From positions 1,550,001-1,614,000 of the forward strand of contig NZ_PJND01000007.1 of the NCBI RefSeq assembly GCF_002846575.1: a DNA stretch of 64,000 bases, in the 5' to 3' direction. The stretch is from Flavobacterium lindanitolerans (GTDB taxonomy: Bacteria > Bacteroidota > Bacteroidia > Flavobacteriales > Flavobacteriaceae). Below the pieces are notes generated by a model, which saw only the letters and a list, made by a program, of their open reading frames with translations, was not told where the DNA came from and did not search any database. Of this stretch, positions 12,601-20,100 are shown piece by piece. A program made the position numbers and the translations under genes. The stretch's first letter is position 1; every line of letters begins with the position of its first letter.

Positions 12601-13101
12601 TGCAGGCAAACCTATAATTGTTGCCTGAGCACTGTTTGCAGGTATAGTGCCACTACCACTATTGCCATTAGATGCGGTCCAGCTATAGTTAACCGGTGTA
12701 TTAGGCAAGGTTGTAATACCAAAACGCAAAGCCGTAGAACTACCTAACGGTCCGTGAGGTTTGCTCATGTCCCAAACAGTAATAAAGTTTTCCGGGGCGA
12801 CAGTATTGGCTTCCGGTATTGAAACTGTTTCTGTAACGCCGGTAGCTGCGTTGGTGTTCTGAAGGTAATTTTTACCTATAGGAGTTTTATAGGTGCTACT
12901 GTTACTGGTTGTATTGTGTGCGTCTTTTTTATAGAATACACTACTATCATCCGGCATATTGTCAATAAAGCTGTATAATACAGATTTTGTAGCCAATACG
13001 GTTGCCACATCATTGTTTGATGATAAATGTTTGTTTGCAAAGCTATGGATATAGCCCAAAAGCAAAAAGGCCAATAAATAAGTAGAATGTAATTTTCTCA
13101 T
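3601..13101 (-). CDS. Giant BspA-like repeat surface protein with MBG domains and T9SS sorting tail
   Basis: A 3166-residue secreted protein. A signal peptide covers about residues 1-22. Four blocks of 25-residue BspA-like (DUF285) repeats of the form FNQNIGNWNTANVTNMxxMF follow at about 207-427, 740-1057, 1210-1534 and 1854-2154, roughly 40 repeats in total. Each block is preceded by a WDMS...QWG segment and closed by a Cys-containing NYSATLxGWA...TKGW segment. MBG/YDG-type domains follow block 1, block 3 and block 4, the last as seven tandem copies (about 2299-2845). Then come a SprB-like repeat (about 2848-2925), two Ig-like segments with YYA motifs, and a C-terminal type IX secretion sorting domain (YYPNPVEDYLNI...YNLMGQMV, basic end). 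It is probably exported by T9SS and displayed on the surface as an adhesin. It stands alone, ends at a strong terminator, and has 870 bp of non-coding DNA upstream. Ligand unknown. Confidence 0.9.
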   Translation of the reverse strand: MRKLHSTYLLAFLLLGYIHSFANKHLSSNNDVATVLATKSVLYSFIDNMPDDSSVFYKKDAHNTTSNSSTYKTPIGKNYLQNTNAATGVTETVSIPEANTVAPENFITVWDMSKPHGPLGSSTALRFGITTLPNTPVNYSWTASNGNSGSGTIPANSAQATIIGLPANELITLSIAPEFTAFNQIEPKRLVNISQWGNVAWKSMENAFLACTYLRVTATDIPNLTGVSSMKGMFYGCAELQTVPNIESWNTENITDMSALFKQAFVFNGNIGSWNTANVTTMEGLFQDAKAFNQNVGNWDTKKVTNMRAMFYQAETFNQDISRWNTISVKNMDFMFGYTYTFNQNIGNWNTANVTNMGYMFQNAKVFNQNLSNWNTASVTDMREMFYRTGRFNHDLGNWQLNASVNMGSMFDESSLDCVNYSATLNGWANNPNTPAGRRLGTLGLQYGNNVTASRTFLTNTKGWIIIGDSPSGQSCGRSQTITVADMVKTYGDIPFVPTATASSGLEVSYISADNSIAEAFRDSADNNKWKLKIKKAGQVNITAKQPGNEIYTPAPDVIFRLTINKAPLNVTADARSKEFGTADPVLTFTTSGLVNGDTPAVIFGTLQRAIGEAMGTYPITQGTLSAANYTISYTGADFTITNATGDFITVWDMTKASTNTRITINITTLPSPNNQVRYFWTAPDGSTGSGTVTTSGNLQITIPANKPTITLHVKPENLAAFSVFNDPRLIDVAQWGTAEWRSMQNAFVQCSNLDVTATDMPDLSRVTNMRSMFADCSSLTGPANIGSWNTSNVTNMIQVFSRATRFNQDISNWDTRNVTTMAYMFRGASAFNQNISGWNTEKVNDMEAMFQFAQAFNQNISSWNTANVTNMSKMFSFALVFNQEIGSWNTSKVTNMEGMFQYAYAFNGNIGNWNTENVTNMGSMFSYTQVFNQNIGNWNTAKVTSMGGMFWNAWVFNQNIGNWNTANVIHMGYMFRESPIFNQDISNWNTANVTNMEEMFRSNPVFNQNIGNWNTANVTTMEAMFQGAQSFNQNIGDWQLNPVVKMTNMLSQSGLDCTNYSATLRGWAANSNTPSGRNLGALYRQYGTSALAARTSLTTTKGWTITGDSPSGTICGRPFVTVWDMSRSSESQSTPTSLHFGITTYQNAPVSYIWTSSGGSSGSGTLTTNNSAQITGLPAGEIITLSIGSEIKAISIAAISSNDKRRLVDIIQWGDVAWSTMENAFNDCVNLNITATDIPDLSAVRSMRNMFRNCQSLTGPANINSWNTANVTDMEGLFYIAVAFNQDISSWNTANVTNMSYMFTIARSFNQNISNWNTANVTDMSYMFNNTNVFNQDISNWSTANVTNMSTMFAYALVFNKDISNWNTSNVTNMSYMFRNAEAFNQNISSWNTAAVTDMTGMFFYAKAFNQPIGNWNTAVVTNMEIMFASAKNFNQDIGNWNTSAVTNMSGMFDSATAFNKPIGNWNITAVTDMSGMFNYASSFNQDLSHWNVSSVLRLGYMFLNATAFNQNIGNWQLNPNVDITNMLSNSGIDCQNYSFTLQGWANNPNTPSGRDLGARGRQYGTNAERARNFLTNTKGWTITDGGPSGQNCGLDQTITATDMVKTYGDAPFVPTATASSGLEVSYVSADNSIAEAFQDSADGNKWKLKINKAGVVNITAKQIGNDTYIPAADVIFTLTINKAPLSITANALSKEYGTTDPALTYTATGLVNGDDQTALTGTLSRAAGEAVGLYAISQGTLDAENYTISFTGADFTITAATGDFVTVWDMSKPNSGNTIRFYPTISPGTSVDYFWKASGGISGSGTIAAGTYEVNISGLPVNEIITLNLKPDNLKAIKIRNPQLNPERLKLIDVTQWGTVQWSTMKNAFMDCHNLNITATDVPDLSNVSDISSMFQGCYSLNGPANIGTWNTANVANMFYLFYGAHIFNQNVGNWNTQNVTNMFGMFANAYAFNQNISSWNTQNVTNMSTMFNYAVAFNQDISNWNTSNVTNMFAMFANAYAFNQPIGGWNTSNVTNMGSMLSNAYAFNHNISSWNTSNVTNMGSMFYGTRVFNQDISGWDTQKVTDMSGLFNYAQAFNQNIGNWNTANVINMSYMFSGNRGFNKDISNWDTQKVTNMSGMFYNAQTFNQNIGTWQLNPAVTMDNMLNNSVMDCQNYSFTLQGWAANPNTPSGLSLGAEGRQYGTNAEAARTLLTTTKGWTITGDSPSGESCGLSQTITATDMVKTYGDMPFVPTATASSGLEVGYVSADNSIAEAFQDSTDGNKWKLKINKAGEVDITAKQAGNETYNPAADVIFRLTINKANLTVTADTISKIYGTEDPILTYVTNGWVNGDTETVLTGLLTRTAGEDVGTYAIGQGTLNAENYIISYTGADFNITKATLNIVADAKSKAYGTADPALTYTVTGLANGDDQTVITGELSRIAGENIGTYAINQGTLAVSGNYDIAYTGADFNITKATLNIVADAKSKVYGTADPALTYTFTGLVNGDTDAVITGNLTRTAGENIGTYAINQGTLAVSGNYDIAYTGADFNITKATLNIVADAKSKTYGTADPALTYTVTGLANGDDQTVITGALTRTAGENIGTYAINQGTLAVSGNYDIAYTGADFNITKATLNIVADAKSKAYGTADPVLTYTVTGLANGDDHTVITGTLTRIAGENIGTYAINHGTLAVSGNYDIAYTGADFNITKATLNIVADAKSKAYGTADPVLTYTVTGLANGDDQTVITGTLTRTAGEDIGTYAINQGTLAVSGNYDIAYTGADFNITKATLNIVADAKSKTYGTTDPVLTYTVTGLVNGDTQAVLTGSLVRTAGETAGTYPITQGTLNAGNNYDIVYTGADFTIMETLAITDSSQTNVTCYGSSDGSATVSISGGTAPYSYSWSPNGGTAPTAAGLAAGIYTVTVTDANGSVITKVFTITQPQEVVPPVAEEIQEFCSTANPTISNLAIQGTQVKWYASANATQELPGNTPLVDGTTYYASQTVNGCESPERTLVIVTLNDRLPTPQGAPLQEFEEGATIADLVVTPANVTWYASYNDAVNNTNPLPTATQLVDGATYYAVAIEDGHCPSLPLAVAVNAALGVGKPQKLTFKYYPNPVEDYLNIQCSETIDSIEVYNLMGQMVRKHDDHSAEVRLFLGDLPDGTYALSVMSNGKKSTVKVVKK
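4567..6205 (-). repeat. Seven tandem 234-bp repeats encoding MBG-type domains
   Basis: The marker GAAATCGGCACCGG or a close variant recurs at 4567, 4801, 5035, 5269, 5503, 5737 and 5971, exactly 234 bp (78 codons) apart. Five inner copies are nearly identical in DNA; the outer two are more diverged. Each unit encodes a segment of the form ATLNIVADAKSK...TYGTADP...GADFNIT. Confidence 0.9.
6640..7540 (-). repeat. BspA-like 75-bp repeat block 4 (about 10 units)
   Basis: About ten 75-bp units encode FNQ(N/D)I(G/S)xWNT(A/S/Q)NVTNMxxMF repeats. Each unit carries the NVTNM motif and a terminal aromatic/hydrophobic turn. The block is followed toward the C terminus by the conserved Cys-containing cap. 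Confidence 0.85.
8500..9450 (-). repeat. BspA-like 75-bp repeat block 3 (about 11 units)
   Basis: About eleven units of 25 codons. Several units vary at the NxT position (SAVTNM, TAVTDM, AAVTDM), so this block is more diverged than block 2. Confidence 0.85.
9930..10870 (-). repeat. BspA-like 75-bp repeat block 2 (about 11 units)
   Basis: About eleven units of 25 codons with the consensus FNQNIGNWNTANVTNM. No MBG domain separates this block from block 3, unlike the other block junctions. Confidence 0.85.
11850..12480 (-). repeat. BspA-like 75-bp repeat block 1 (about 7-8 units)
   Basis: The N-terminal and shortest block, with seven or eight 25-codon units. It is followed by the Cys-containing cap and one MBG domain. 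Confidence 0.82.
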
Positions 13102-13974
13102 CTTTAAATCAATTTAATTTGTTCTCAATCCCGATTCTTTATAGGAATCATTAAATTAGAAGCTATTCCAGACAGCGATTGCTGTAGAATTGCTACAAAA
13201 GGGACTCATAGACAGATGCGGAATTGTTTCCGAAAACTGCATAATCAGTCGAATGCTATTAAAGATGAGTAAATAAAAATACGCTACCGCGGAACCGCAG
13301 GACTGGGTTTCCGGTTAAGGGTTACACGCTTAAAATTTTTAGATAAGGCAAGACTATTGAATTTCGAAACCTATTTCGATTGGATGTAGGATGAAATCAT
13401 ATTGTATGCTTTTGAACGGATGTAATCCGTCAAAACAGTTTGCTTGCAAGAATGGGAGTAATTCTTATCTATAACTGATAAAAGGTAATAAGGCGCCGTT
13501 TATTTGTTTCCATTTTTGAGGTTCCGGACATCCCTGTTGTGAGGAAGACTTTGATAAAATCTAAATCATTTTGGCCTGTAAGTGTTTTCATATGTGCTTA
13601 TTTTCAGGGTGTAAATATATAGAGAATTTAATTACATGACCTAGCGGTTTAATCTTTTTAACAGTAAGTTAACCGGTATTTTTAAAATAATTAACTTTAA
13701 AAGTAAGTATTTTAAGGTATAAACGTTAATGTTTATAATATAATAAAATATGATGCTTTTCAATTTTATGGTATTGCAATTGTTCATGATTTTGTTGTTT
13801 TATATCCAAAACTATTTCTTTTGAAAAGAAGTTAAACGTTGCTAAATCACATAAAAGAATACCTGTCAAAACGAGATTTTTGAATCTGCAAATTGATAAT
13901 GGATTGTATCTTTATTCCTGTTTATCCTTTTACGTATATTTGGCATAAAAGCAAAATAAGCCTTTGCCATTTTT
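13102..13974. other. 873-bp non-coding region between the giant gene and the SDR gene
   Basis: No convincing gene is present. The stretch is AT-rich toward the right. It contains a long imperfect inverted repeat at about 13411-13434 (ACGGAT-gta-ATCCGT core extended by TTTTG/CAAAA) and a candidate promoter for the SDR gene near its right end. I did not find a clear -7 box close to the start of the giant gene on the minus strand. Confidence 0.5.
13911..13942 (+). promoter_or_regulatory. Candidate promoter for the SDR operon
   Basis: A TATATTTG box at 13935-13942 matches TAnnTTTG. A TTTA element sits 21 bp upstream at 13911-13914 in the expected -33 place. The start codon follows 32 bp downstream. 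Confidence 0.4.
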
Positions 13975-14691
13975 ATGAAAAAAGCAATTATCATTGGTGC
14001 CACATCCGGAATTGGAAAAGAACTGGCCAAAATTCTTTCAAATAACGGATATAAGGTAGGCCTAACGGGTAGGAGAAAGCAACTACTTGAAGATATCCAG
14101 ACTGGAAATCCACAAGCTTTTGAAATCTTACAGTTAGACATTACAGAAATCGACACGCTTTCAAATAAACTCGATGAATTGGTTTATAAATTAGGAGGTA
14201 TGGATTTGCTGGTTATAAGTTCCGGAACAGGAGACCTTAATCCTATACTTGACTTCGATATAGAAAAAAAGACTATTGATACTAACGTTACCGGATTTAC
14301 CTTTGTTGCAGACTGGACTTATCAATACTTTGAAAAACAGCAATCCGGACATTTAGTAGGTATTACATCGCTTGCGGGCTTACGGGGCAATCGTATTGCA
14401 CCCTCATATAATGCCAGCAAATCCTATCAGATTAATTACCTGGAAGGATTACGGCAAAAGGCTGGAAAAGCAAAACTTGACATGACCGTAACCGATATTC
14501 GTCCCGGTTTTGTTGCTACCGATATGGCTAAGGGTGATGGGCAGTTTTGGGTAGCAACTCCCAAAAAAGCGGCAAAGCAAATCTATGCTGCAATTCGTAA
14601 TAAAAAACGAACAGCCTACATAACAAAAAGATGGAGTTTGATTGCTTTACTCTTAAAAATTTTGCCAAAACGGATGTATGAAAAAATGTAA
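13975..14691 (+). CDS. Short-chain dehydrogenase/reductase
   Basis: A 238-residue classical SDR. The glycine-rich cofactor motif GATSGIG is at residues 8-14, with TGRR at the end of the second strand, which favours NADP(H). The catalytic Ser132, Tyr145 and Lys149 (YNASK) are all present, so it should be an active oxidoreductase. The substrate cannot be told from sequence; overall it resembles membrane-associated DltE/YqjQ-like SDRs with a hydrophobic, basic C terminus. The DUF1826-like gene follows after 17 bp, so the two are probably co-transcribed. Confidence 0.88.
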   Translation: MKKAIIIGATSGIGKELAKILSNNGYKVGLTGRRKQLLEDIQTGNPQAFEILQLDITEIDTLSNKLDELVYKLGGMDLLVISSGTGDLNPILDFDIEKKTIDTNVTGFTFVADWTYQYFEKQQSGHLVGITSLAGLRGNRIAPSYNASKSYQINYLEGLRQKAGKAKLDMTVTDIRPGFVATDMAKGDGQFWVATPKKAAKQIYAAIRNKKRTAYITKRWSLIALLLKILPKRMYEKM

Positions 14692-14708
14692 ACAGGCTTT
14701 ATTAAAAT

Positions 14709-15404
14709 ATGAGTAACAGATTTTTTGATAACAAACAGGTTGGAGTAGTTGCTACATTTGCTGAATTGATGAATACCGATTTTCAGGGAAATACCAATGC
14801 ACTATGCTGGCACAGAAATTTAGACGGAGATTTTAAAGAAATTGTGTTTAAGTTGCAATTAAAGCAAAATATTACCGAAGTTTCCGTAGATGATCTTTTA
14901 ACATTACAATTATCAGAAAAGGGGAGTGTAGCCAGAGAAATTATCTTAAACGATCTGCAATTATTAACCGATTTCGGAGCGTCGCCTTCTCTTAATTTGT
15001 TGAAACGCTATGAACGGGATGAGGAGTTCGATTTTATTTCAACCGATGTCTATTCCTGGCATGTAGACCGTTCGCCTGTGGGTACAGATACTTTTTTATG
15101 TACTTATTATGGAGCTGCAAGTGATATTATAACAAATGATGAGGTCCTACAAAAAATCCTGATTCCGGAAGTTCGTGAAAAGCTGAAAGAGTTACACGAC
15201 GGACCGGAATCAGAATTTGAAGATTTTTTAAAAGAGAATTATTTTGATCTGCATTATCAGGCTAAACCAAATGCTGAACCTGTTAATTTAGGATTGGGAC
15301 ATCTTTGGAGATTGGCAGTTGATCATCCGGAGCAAAAGGTTTTGCCTTGTGTGCATAGGGCTCCTGTGGAAAAAGGGGAGTATAGGCTGTTATTGATTTG
15401 TTAG
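14709..15404 (+). CDS. DUF1826-like protein with a possible Fe(II)-binding HxD...H...R pattern
   Basis: A 231-residue soluble protein. The segment SWHVDRSPVGTDTFLCTYYG at about residues 116-135 and the ending HRAPVEKGEYRLLL resemble DUF1826 proteins. His118, Asp120, His216 and Arg227 are spaced like the two-His-one-carboxylate iron site plus 2-oxoglutarate-binding Arg of Fe(II) dioxygenases. That is my inference from residue pattern, not a known assignment. It lies 17 bp after the SDR gene on the same strand and converges with the NTF2-like gene. Confidence 0.55.
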   Translation: MSNRFFDNKQVGVVATFAELMNTDFQGNTNALCWHRNLDGDFKEIVFKLQLKQNITEVSVDDLLTLQLSEKGSVAREIILNDLQLLTDFGASPSLNLLKRYERDEEFDFISTDVYSWHVDRSPVGTDTFLCTYYGAASDIITNDEVLQKILIPEVREKLKELHDGPESEFEDFLKENYFDLHYQAKPNAEPVNLGLGHLWRLAVDHPEQKVLPCVHRAPVEKGEYRLLLIC

Positions 15405-15459
15405 GGGTTGTCCAAATAAAAAGCCCCAAGGAAAGTCAGAACTTTATTTCTAGTTACCT

Positions 15460-15837
15460 CTATACCGCCACACAACTTCCCGCAATAACTTTTAATTGAC
15501 CGTCAAACATTTTCCAAACCCGCAGATAACGAAAATTCCCTTCAAAGTTTTGCTCCAGCATTTTTCCTTTAAGCTTTGATGATAACGTAACCACAACGTT
15601 TTGGTCGATTTGCTTTATAGAGTCTATGGATGAAGTGATTTCTTCTAAAACCAGGTTTCCGGATTTGTGGGTTTCCAAATCGGTTTTCTTGGTAATGACT
15701 TCACCGCTTGGAAGAACAAAAAGCAAATCGTCGTGAAGCAATTGTTCCAGAATTTCGACATCGCTTTTCTTCATCGCTTCGCGAAGTTGATTTTCAATTT
15801 CCAATATTTTTTGTTCGGTAAGAAGAGGTGAGCTCAT
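15460..15837 (-). CDS. DUF4440/NTF2-like protein
   Basis: A 125-residue protein of the NTF2-like (SnoaL/DUF4440) fold. It starts with a long helix (ILEIENQLREAMKKSDVEILEQLLHDDLLFVLPSGE), which is the typical DUF4440 opening, followed by four beta strands with the RYLRVWK segment. Such proteins form small cone-shaped barrels that bind small ligands; some are enzymes and many have no known function. It stands alone, with no signal peptide, and marks the last gene of chromosomal character before the island. Confidence 0.8.
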   Translation of the reverse strand: MSSPLLTEQKILEIENQLREAMKKSDVEILEQLLHDDLLFVLPSGEVITKKTDLETHKSGNLVLEEITSSIDSIKQIDQNVVVTLSSKLKGKMLEQNFEGNFRYLRVWKMFDGQLKVIAGSCVAV

Positions 15838-15898
15838 AAGTTAATTTTTTACGAATCTAAATATACAAAAAAATTAGCTTCACTTAGCTCGTTCCTTG

Positions 15899-15956
15899 CT
15901 TGCGGCTCTGCGTCTTTGCGAGGAACTATTTCACGCAAAGGCGCAGAGTCGCAAAG
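15899..15956. repeat. Dispersed palindromic (REP-like) repeat, copy 1
   Basis: Two arms of 20 bp (15901-15920 and 15934-15953) pair at 18 of 20 positions around a 13-base loop. The arms carry CTCTGCGTCTTTGCG and CGCAAAGGCGCAGAG. A second copy with the same loop (AACTATTT) lies at about 40434-40495. Confidence 0.75.
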
Positions 15957-16338
15957 TTTATAAATAATAGGAGTATTGATTTTGACTGTCTGATTTTGCC
16001 TTCTTCAATCAGTGGAATTATTATAATCTGTGGCTTAAAACAAAAAATTGCAATTCATTTGAGTTCTTTCAAAATCAATTTTTCTTTAGGCTGTGTCCAA
16101 AAACAAAAAAGCCCCGACTTTCGTCAGAGCTTTTATTACTTTGTCGTCCTGTCGGGACAATTTTCGAACCATTTTTTAGAAGATCTAAGGAAATTGGTGT
16201 CAGTAGACGAGGATTATTTCAGTTTTTAAAATTTTTTTTTTGAATAAAGTATAAATCTTCCAATGCTATCTAAAAAAATAGCTTCATTAATTTGCCATAT
16301 ATTAAATTTGTCTTTAAAGATGATTCAACATCCAAAAT
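15957..16338. other. Intergenic stretch at the left edge of the island
   Basis: No convincing gene. A terminator-like hairpin lies at about 16105-16134 (AAAAAAGCCCCGAC, TTTC loop, GTCAGAGCTTTT). A degenerate relative, TGTCCAAATAAAAAGCCCC, is at about 15409-15427. The rest is AT-rich sequence without recognisable features. Confidence 0.45.
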
Positions 16339-16473
16339 CTACTTTTTTGAACTCTTGGAAGGCTTCAGACTTGGGGTATTCTCGGGAGTGCTTTTGTTAT
16401 CCCGTTGCCTACGATCCGGCTTTCCTGTAGAATCTGCAATTCTTTTGGGCCTGGTTTTAATGCCATAATTCAC
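16339..16473 (-). CDS. Possible 44-residue basic small protein
   Basis: Starting from GTG at 16473, this frame encodes 44 residues rich in Lys, Arg, Pro and Ser (for example KTRPKRIADSTGKPDRRQRD). The composition looks protein-like rather than random. No known family. A well-placed AGGAGG lies just upstream of an alternative ATG at 16466 in another frame, which would give only 33 unremarkable residues, so the start is uncertain. It may be real, a remnant or chance. Confidence 0.28.
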   Translation of the reverse strand: MNYGIKTRPKRIADSTGKPDRRQRDNKSTPENTPSLKPSKSSKK

Positions 16474-17176
16474 CTCCTTTATTTAAGTTACTACATAATA
16501 CCGAATTTAATAAAATATAAGATTTTAAACAAGCATTTTATTAAAATACATATACTAGAGTGAGTTGTCCCATCAATAAAGAATTTATTTCCTATATGTT
16601 TTCCATTAATAAAGAAAGGTACAATATATACTCCATATCTCGCTAATAATTTCCTTCGTTATAGCCTATTTAAGTATTTGCCAAATTAAATTAGTCACAC
16701 GATAGTCTTACTTTGCAACTTAAAAGGTAAGGCTATAGTGTTACATATTTTTTTATCTATTTTTTCATCGATGGACTTTTAATTGAGCTTAAAGCCTTGC
16801 CTCTCTGCTTCTATGGCAAGCCCAAGTATTTTGCTATTTTAAAAATAATGGTCTCCAATTTGGCATAATATAAAAACCGCAGAAAATTTTCTGGGTGTTT
16901 ATAGAAAGTAAGCTCAATTTTCTTTTCGAGCGGATACCCCTACAACCATACCAGATTAAAATAGTCTAGAAAAAATACATTCAATCTTTTCGAATAAGCT
17001 TCGCCACCGTCTGTCTGCTGTTCAGGAAAATCCTGCCGATTATCGCTGTGTTAAAAACGTTCAATGCGGATTTCAGCAGTTCATTAATTGAATTTCAGTT
17101 CAGCCAAGTTATCCAATTTGCCGGAAATGAATTCTGTTTTCTCAGCGCTATGGGATTGCTCTCTTTAATTTCCATC
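16474..17176. other. 703-bp gene-poor stretch downstream of the STAND gene
   Basis: AT-rich DNA with only short, interrupted reading frames. Just after the stop of the STAND gene, on its strand, one frame encodes about 26 residues, a TGA, and then about 37 more with helical character (NELLKSALNVFN...), which may be remains of a small gene. Nothing else is recognisable. Confidence 0.4.
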
Positions 17177-20100
17177 TTAAAAAAAATCTCCTTCTTCACT
17201 TTTAGAAACATAAATTGGTTGCGCAGGGAAATAAGTCTTGATCTTTTGAAAGTAATCCTTCCTGAGTATTAAGTCGGTTCCTGTAAGCTTTGGAATTTCA
17301 TCCCGGAGGTTATTGTGATATCCGTCTCCTGTGTAGTCGCAGCTCCAGGTGCGCATTTTTAGCACAATTTCACCCTCATGGTTTTTTGCTACTAAGCCTT
17401 GCTGCGTCCGCACTGTACGCAAACCAAGCTGCGTAACCAGGCTGGGATTCAACCACAATATCTTGAAATTCTCGATCGGGTCGTCCTGCAGTATAGAAAA
17501 TATAATGTTTTCATCAATTTCAAAATCAATGTTTCGCCTCCACCAAAGTTGAAATGGAAATGGAGAGTATCTGGAATAAGGCAGCCGGTTTTTTTTAGGC
17601 GCAGATGAAAAAACAACGGCTCCGTAGGATTTATAGGCTTCAAGTTTGAAGATAGCACCTTCATGCAGTTCATTCTCCTGGTGCGCAATCCGGATCCAAT
17701 CGGGTTGTTCGTCTATCAACGAGTGAGTTGAAGTTACTTCCATTTCCTGAGGCCGTTTCAAGTCAGTAGGCCGCAAACCAAATGCATTGCCATGCGTGGC
17801 CATTGCATCGATTGCAAGCATCAACCCATAAGTTAAGCCCTCCTCAGAATCCATTTCTGACCAATCTCTCAGTTCATCGTAATGATCTTCATTGAGTATT
17901 CTTTGCTGGTGTTCTGCGAAGTAAATATGCGGAACCATTCTTTTATGCGCACGGTTTGCATACGCTTCAAAAATATCTTCGTAGCTGGTAGCATAGGTTT
18001 CGCTGAACTTGCTAAAAGCCTGTTCCAGGTCCACTCCGAAGTCCTCGTAGATCCTGAACCTACGGTTCATATTGAAAAGATAGTTGTAATGACCTTCTGA
18101 AATAGATGGATAAGAAAAACTAGGGTTAAGACTGATCTGACTGACCTTTAAACCATATAATTTTGCGATGATCAAATCGGTGTGAAAATACCTAGACGGA
18201 AAGCCTTTTTTGAGCTGTTCTTCAAAATGCTTATGAAAGTTACGGTCTTTGTCTTTCTCGGCCATGATGAACTGAAGGATGATGGATTCCGTTGATTTTT
18301 CAAACAGTTTCCTGTTCTCGAAGAACCATTGAAATGGTTTGATCAGCTTTTCAGGTTGCCTTTCCAGAAACATTTCCAGAGCAGCGGTTGTCAACCGATA
18401 TCTTTCAATGGTGTTTGCACGGTAACGGCAGATCAGTATTGACAGCAATATTTCTTCATCATTCATTTCCAATGGGTTGCCCGCTTCCTGTTGCCAGTCA
18501 ATCTGGTCCTGGGATGGCAGGCGATAAGAGGTCATGGTCATCAAATTTTGCCACATCATTTCGATAGTGTTATTGTCGTAGCCAAGATCCACAAGGAGTT
18601 TAATCAGATTAGCTGAAAATTCACTGCTGAAACCTATTTCCAAATAGGCCGGAAGTAGTTCGAAAAGATGCGTAAATGCCATTTCGGGGTTGAGCGCATG
18701 TGCTTTGACAAACGCTTCCTGATTAACAAACTTCTGGAACCAACCCCCGCGGTCATTGAGGAACCTGCAGACCCAGTAATAGCACTCGATGTCATTGCCG
18801 GTAGCAAATACATCATCTAGGCTGAGCTTGCCGGAATACCTGTTGTTGTTTTTGTTGACAATAGTTGAAACCAGTTCTTTCAAAGAATCTGTCAGTTCCA
18901 GAAATCCATCCAGTACATAGCCCAGTGAATTGAGGTCGCCGGATTGAAGTTTGTCTGATTCAAAATAGGCAAGCAATTCGGTTTCACTCATGTTAGAAAA
19001 CTCGGCCCTTTCTACCAGATGATCATACCAATGTTGCTGTTGGCCTGTAGAATAGTTTCGATCATTTTTGTATTTAACCTGTCCAAAGGACTTTCCCAGG
19101 GTCTGGTTGTACTCGCTGACCAGGACGTCACTCCGGTGCCTGTTGTTTCTGGGTCTCATGGCAGGAATGATCCTGGCAGCTAATTTTTCCGCAAGGGCAG
19201 GATTATAGGGCAGTAATTTATGATAAAGGTTCAGACAGTATTGTATGAAATCACTTCCGTCACGTACTGGGAAACTCAATGCGAGCCAGGCTTCCAGTTC
19301 AGGATTTACCGATCCGTCAAGTTTTACCAGCAGATCTACCAGTGAACCTTCCGCCCGCCAATCGTATCTTAAAGCAACCAATTGATGCAGCAGATATACC
19401 ATAGATTGGGACAGGTCAATTTCGAGGAAACTTTTAAACCAGAGTTCAGGAAAGTACGCGGTTTCCTTGCCGTCGGTATGGTCAACGGCTGAATCGACCA
19501 TCATTCTGCTCAACCGGAGCGTTTCGTTGATATTTACAGGTGATACTCTAGCATAAGCCTTTACTCCTTCTATCACATCGACCAGCGTCATATCCTTTCT
19601 CATGGTATAGGCGAGCGCAAATTGGATAGCCTTTTGGAAATAGCCCAAAGCTCTATCTTTATCCTTGGATAAGGCGGCGATAGATGCCAGTCGAAGGTTG
19701 TATTCAGCAATGTCACCATGCAGGTGATATTCTTCCTTTTGTTCAGTGATGCTTTCAAAAACCTGGTTGATGTAGGCTATATTTTCTGGGCAGGCATATT
19801 CAGAAAGCATCCCGAACAGCTTGTCGGTTGTCAATGGTCCGGTATTGGTCCTTTGAATACTGGTGGCAACATTGTTGCTGACTTCAACCAATGTGTCGAT
19901 CGTTTCTTTCCACTGCTGCGAAGTCTTCAGGAAATTCAGCCCCTGATGAATTGAGTTCAGGATGATGCCGTGGATGGAGTACAGATCGCAGGTTCTAGGC
20001 TTACCACGAAATGGTTCAGTATCGTATGCCAGGTAATCAAATGCCGATTTGACATCAGCATAGGCAGAGTCCGAATTGACCCTCATGATCTTTATTGTAT

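Noticed and set aside
13281..13330. GC-rich patch upstream of the giant gene as a riboswitch
   Set aside because: Only partial pairing (GGAACC.../...GGTTTCC) was found, and it matches no riboswitch class whose conserved bases I know.
15900..16229. 109-residue plus-strand open frame over the REP-like element
   Set aside because: It begins inside the palindrome, crosses a terminator-like hairpin, and its product has no protein-like pattern.
16364..16466. 33-residue frame behind a strong AGGAGG at 16466
   Set aside because: The product has no recognisable features, and Bacteroidota do not generally depend on strong Shine-Dalgarno sites. The overlapping 44-residue frame looks more protein-like.
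17050..17176. Short frames after the STAND gene as a second gene of the system
   Set aside because: The frames are 26-37 codons, interrupted by stops, and show no family resemblance. At most a decayed remnant.
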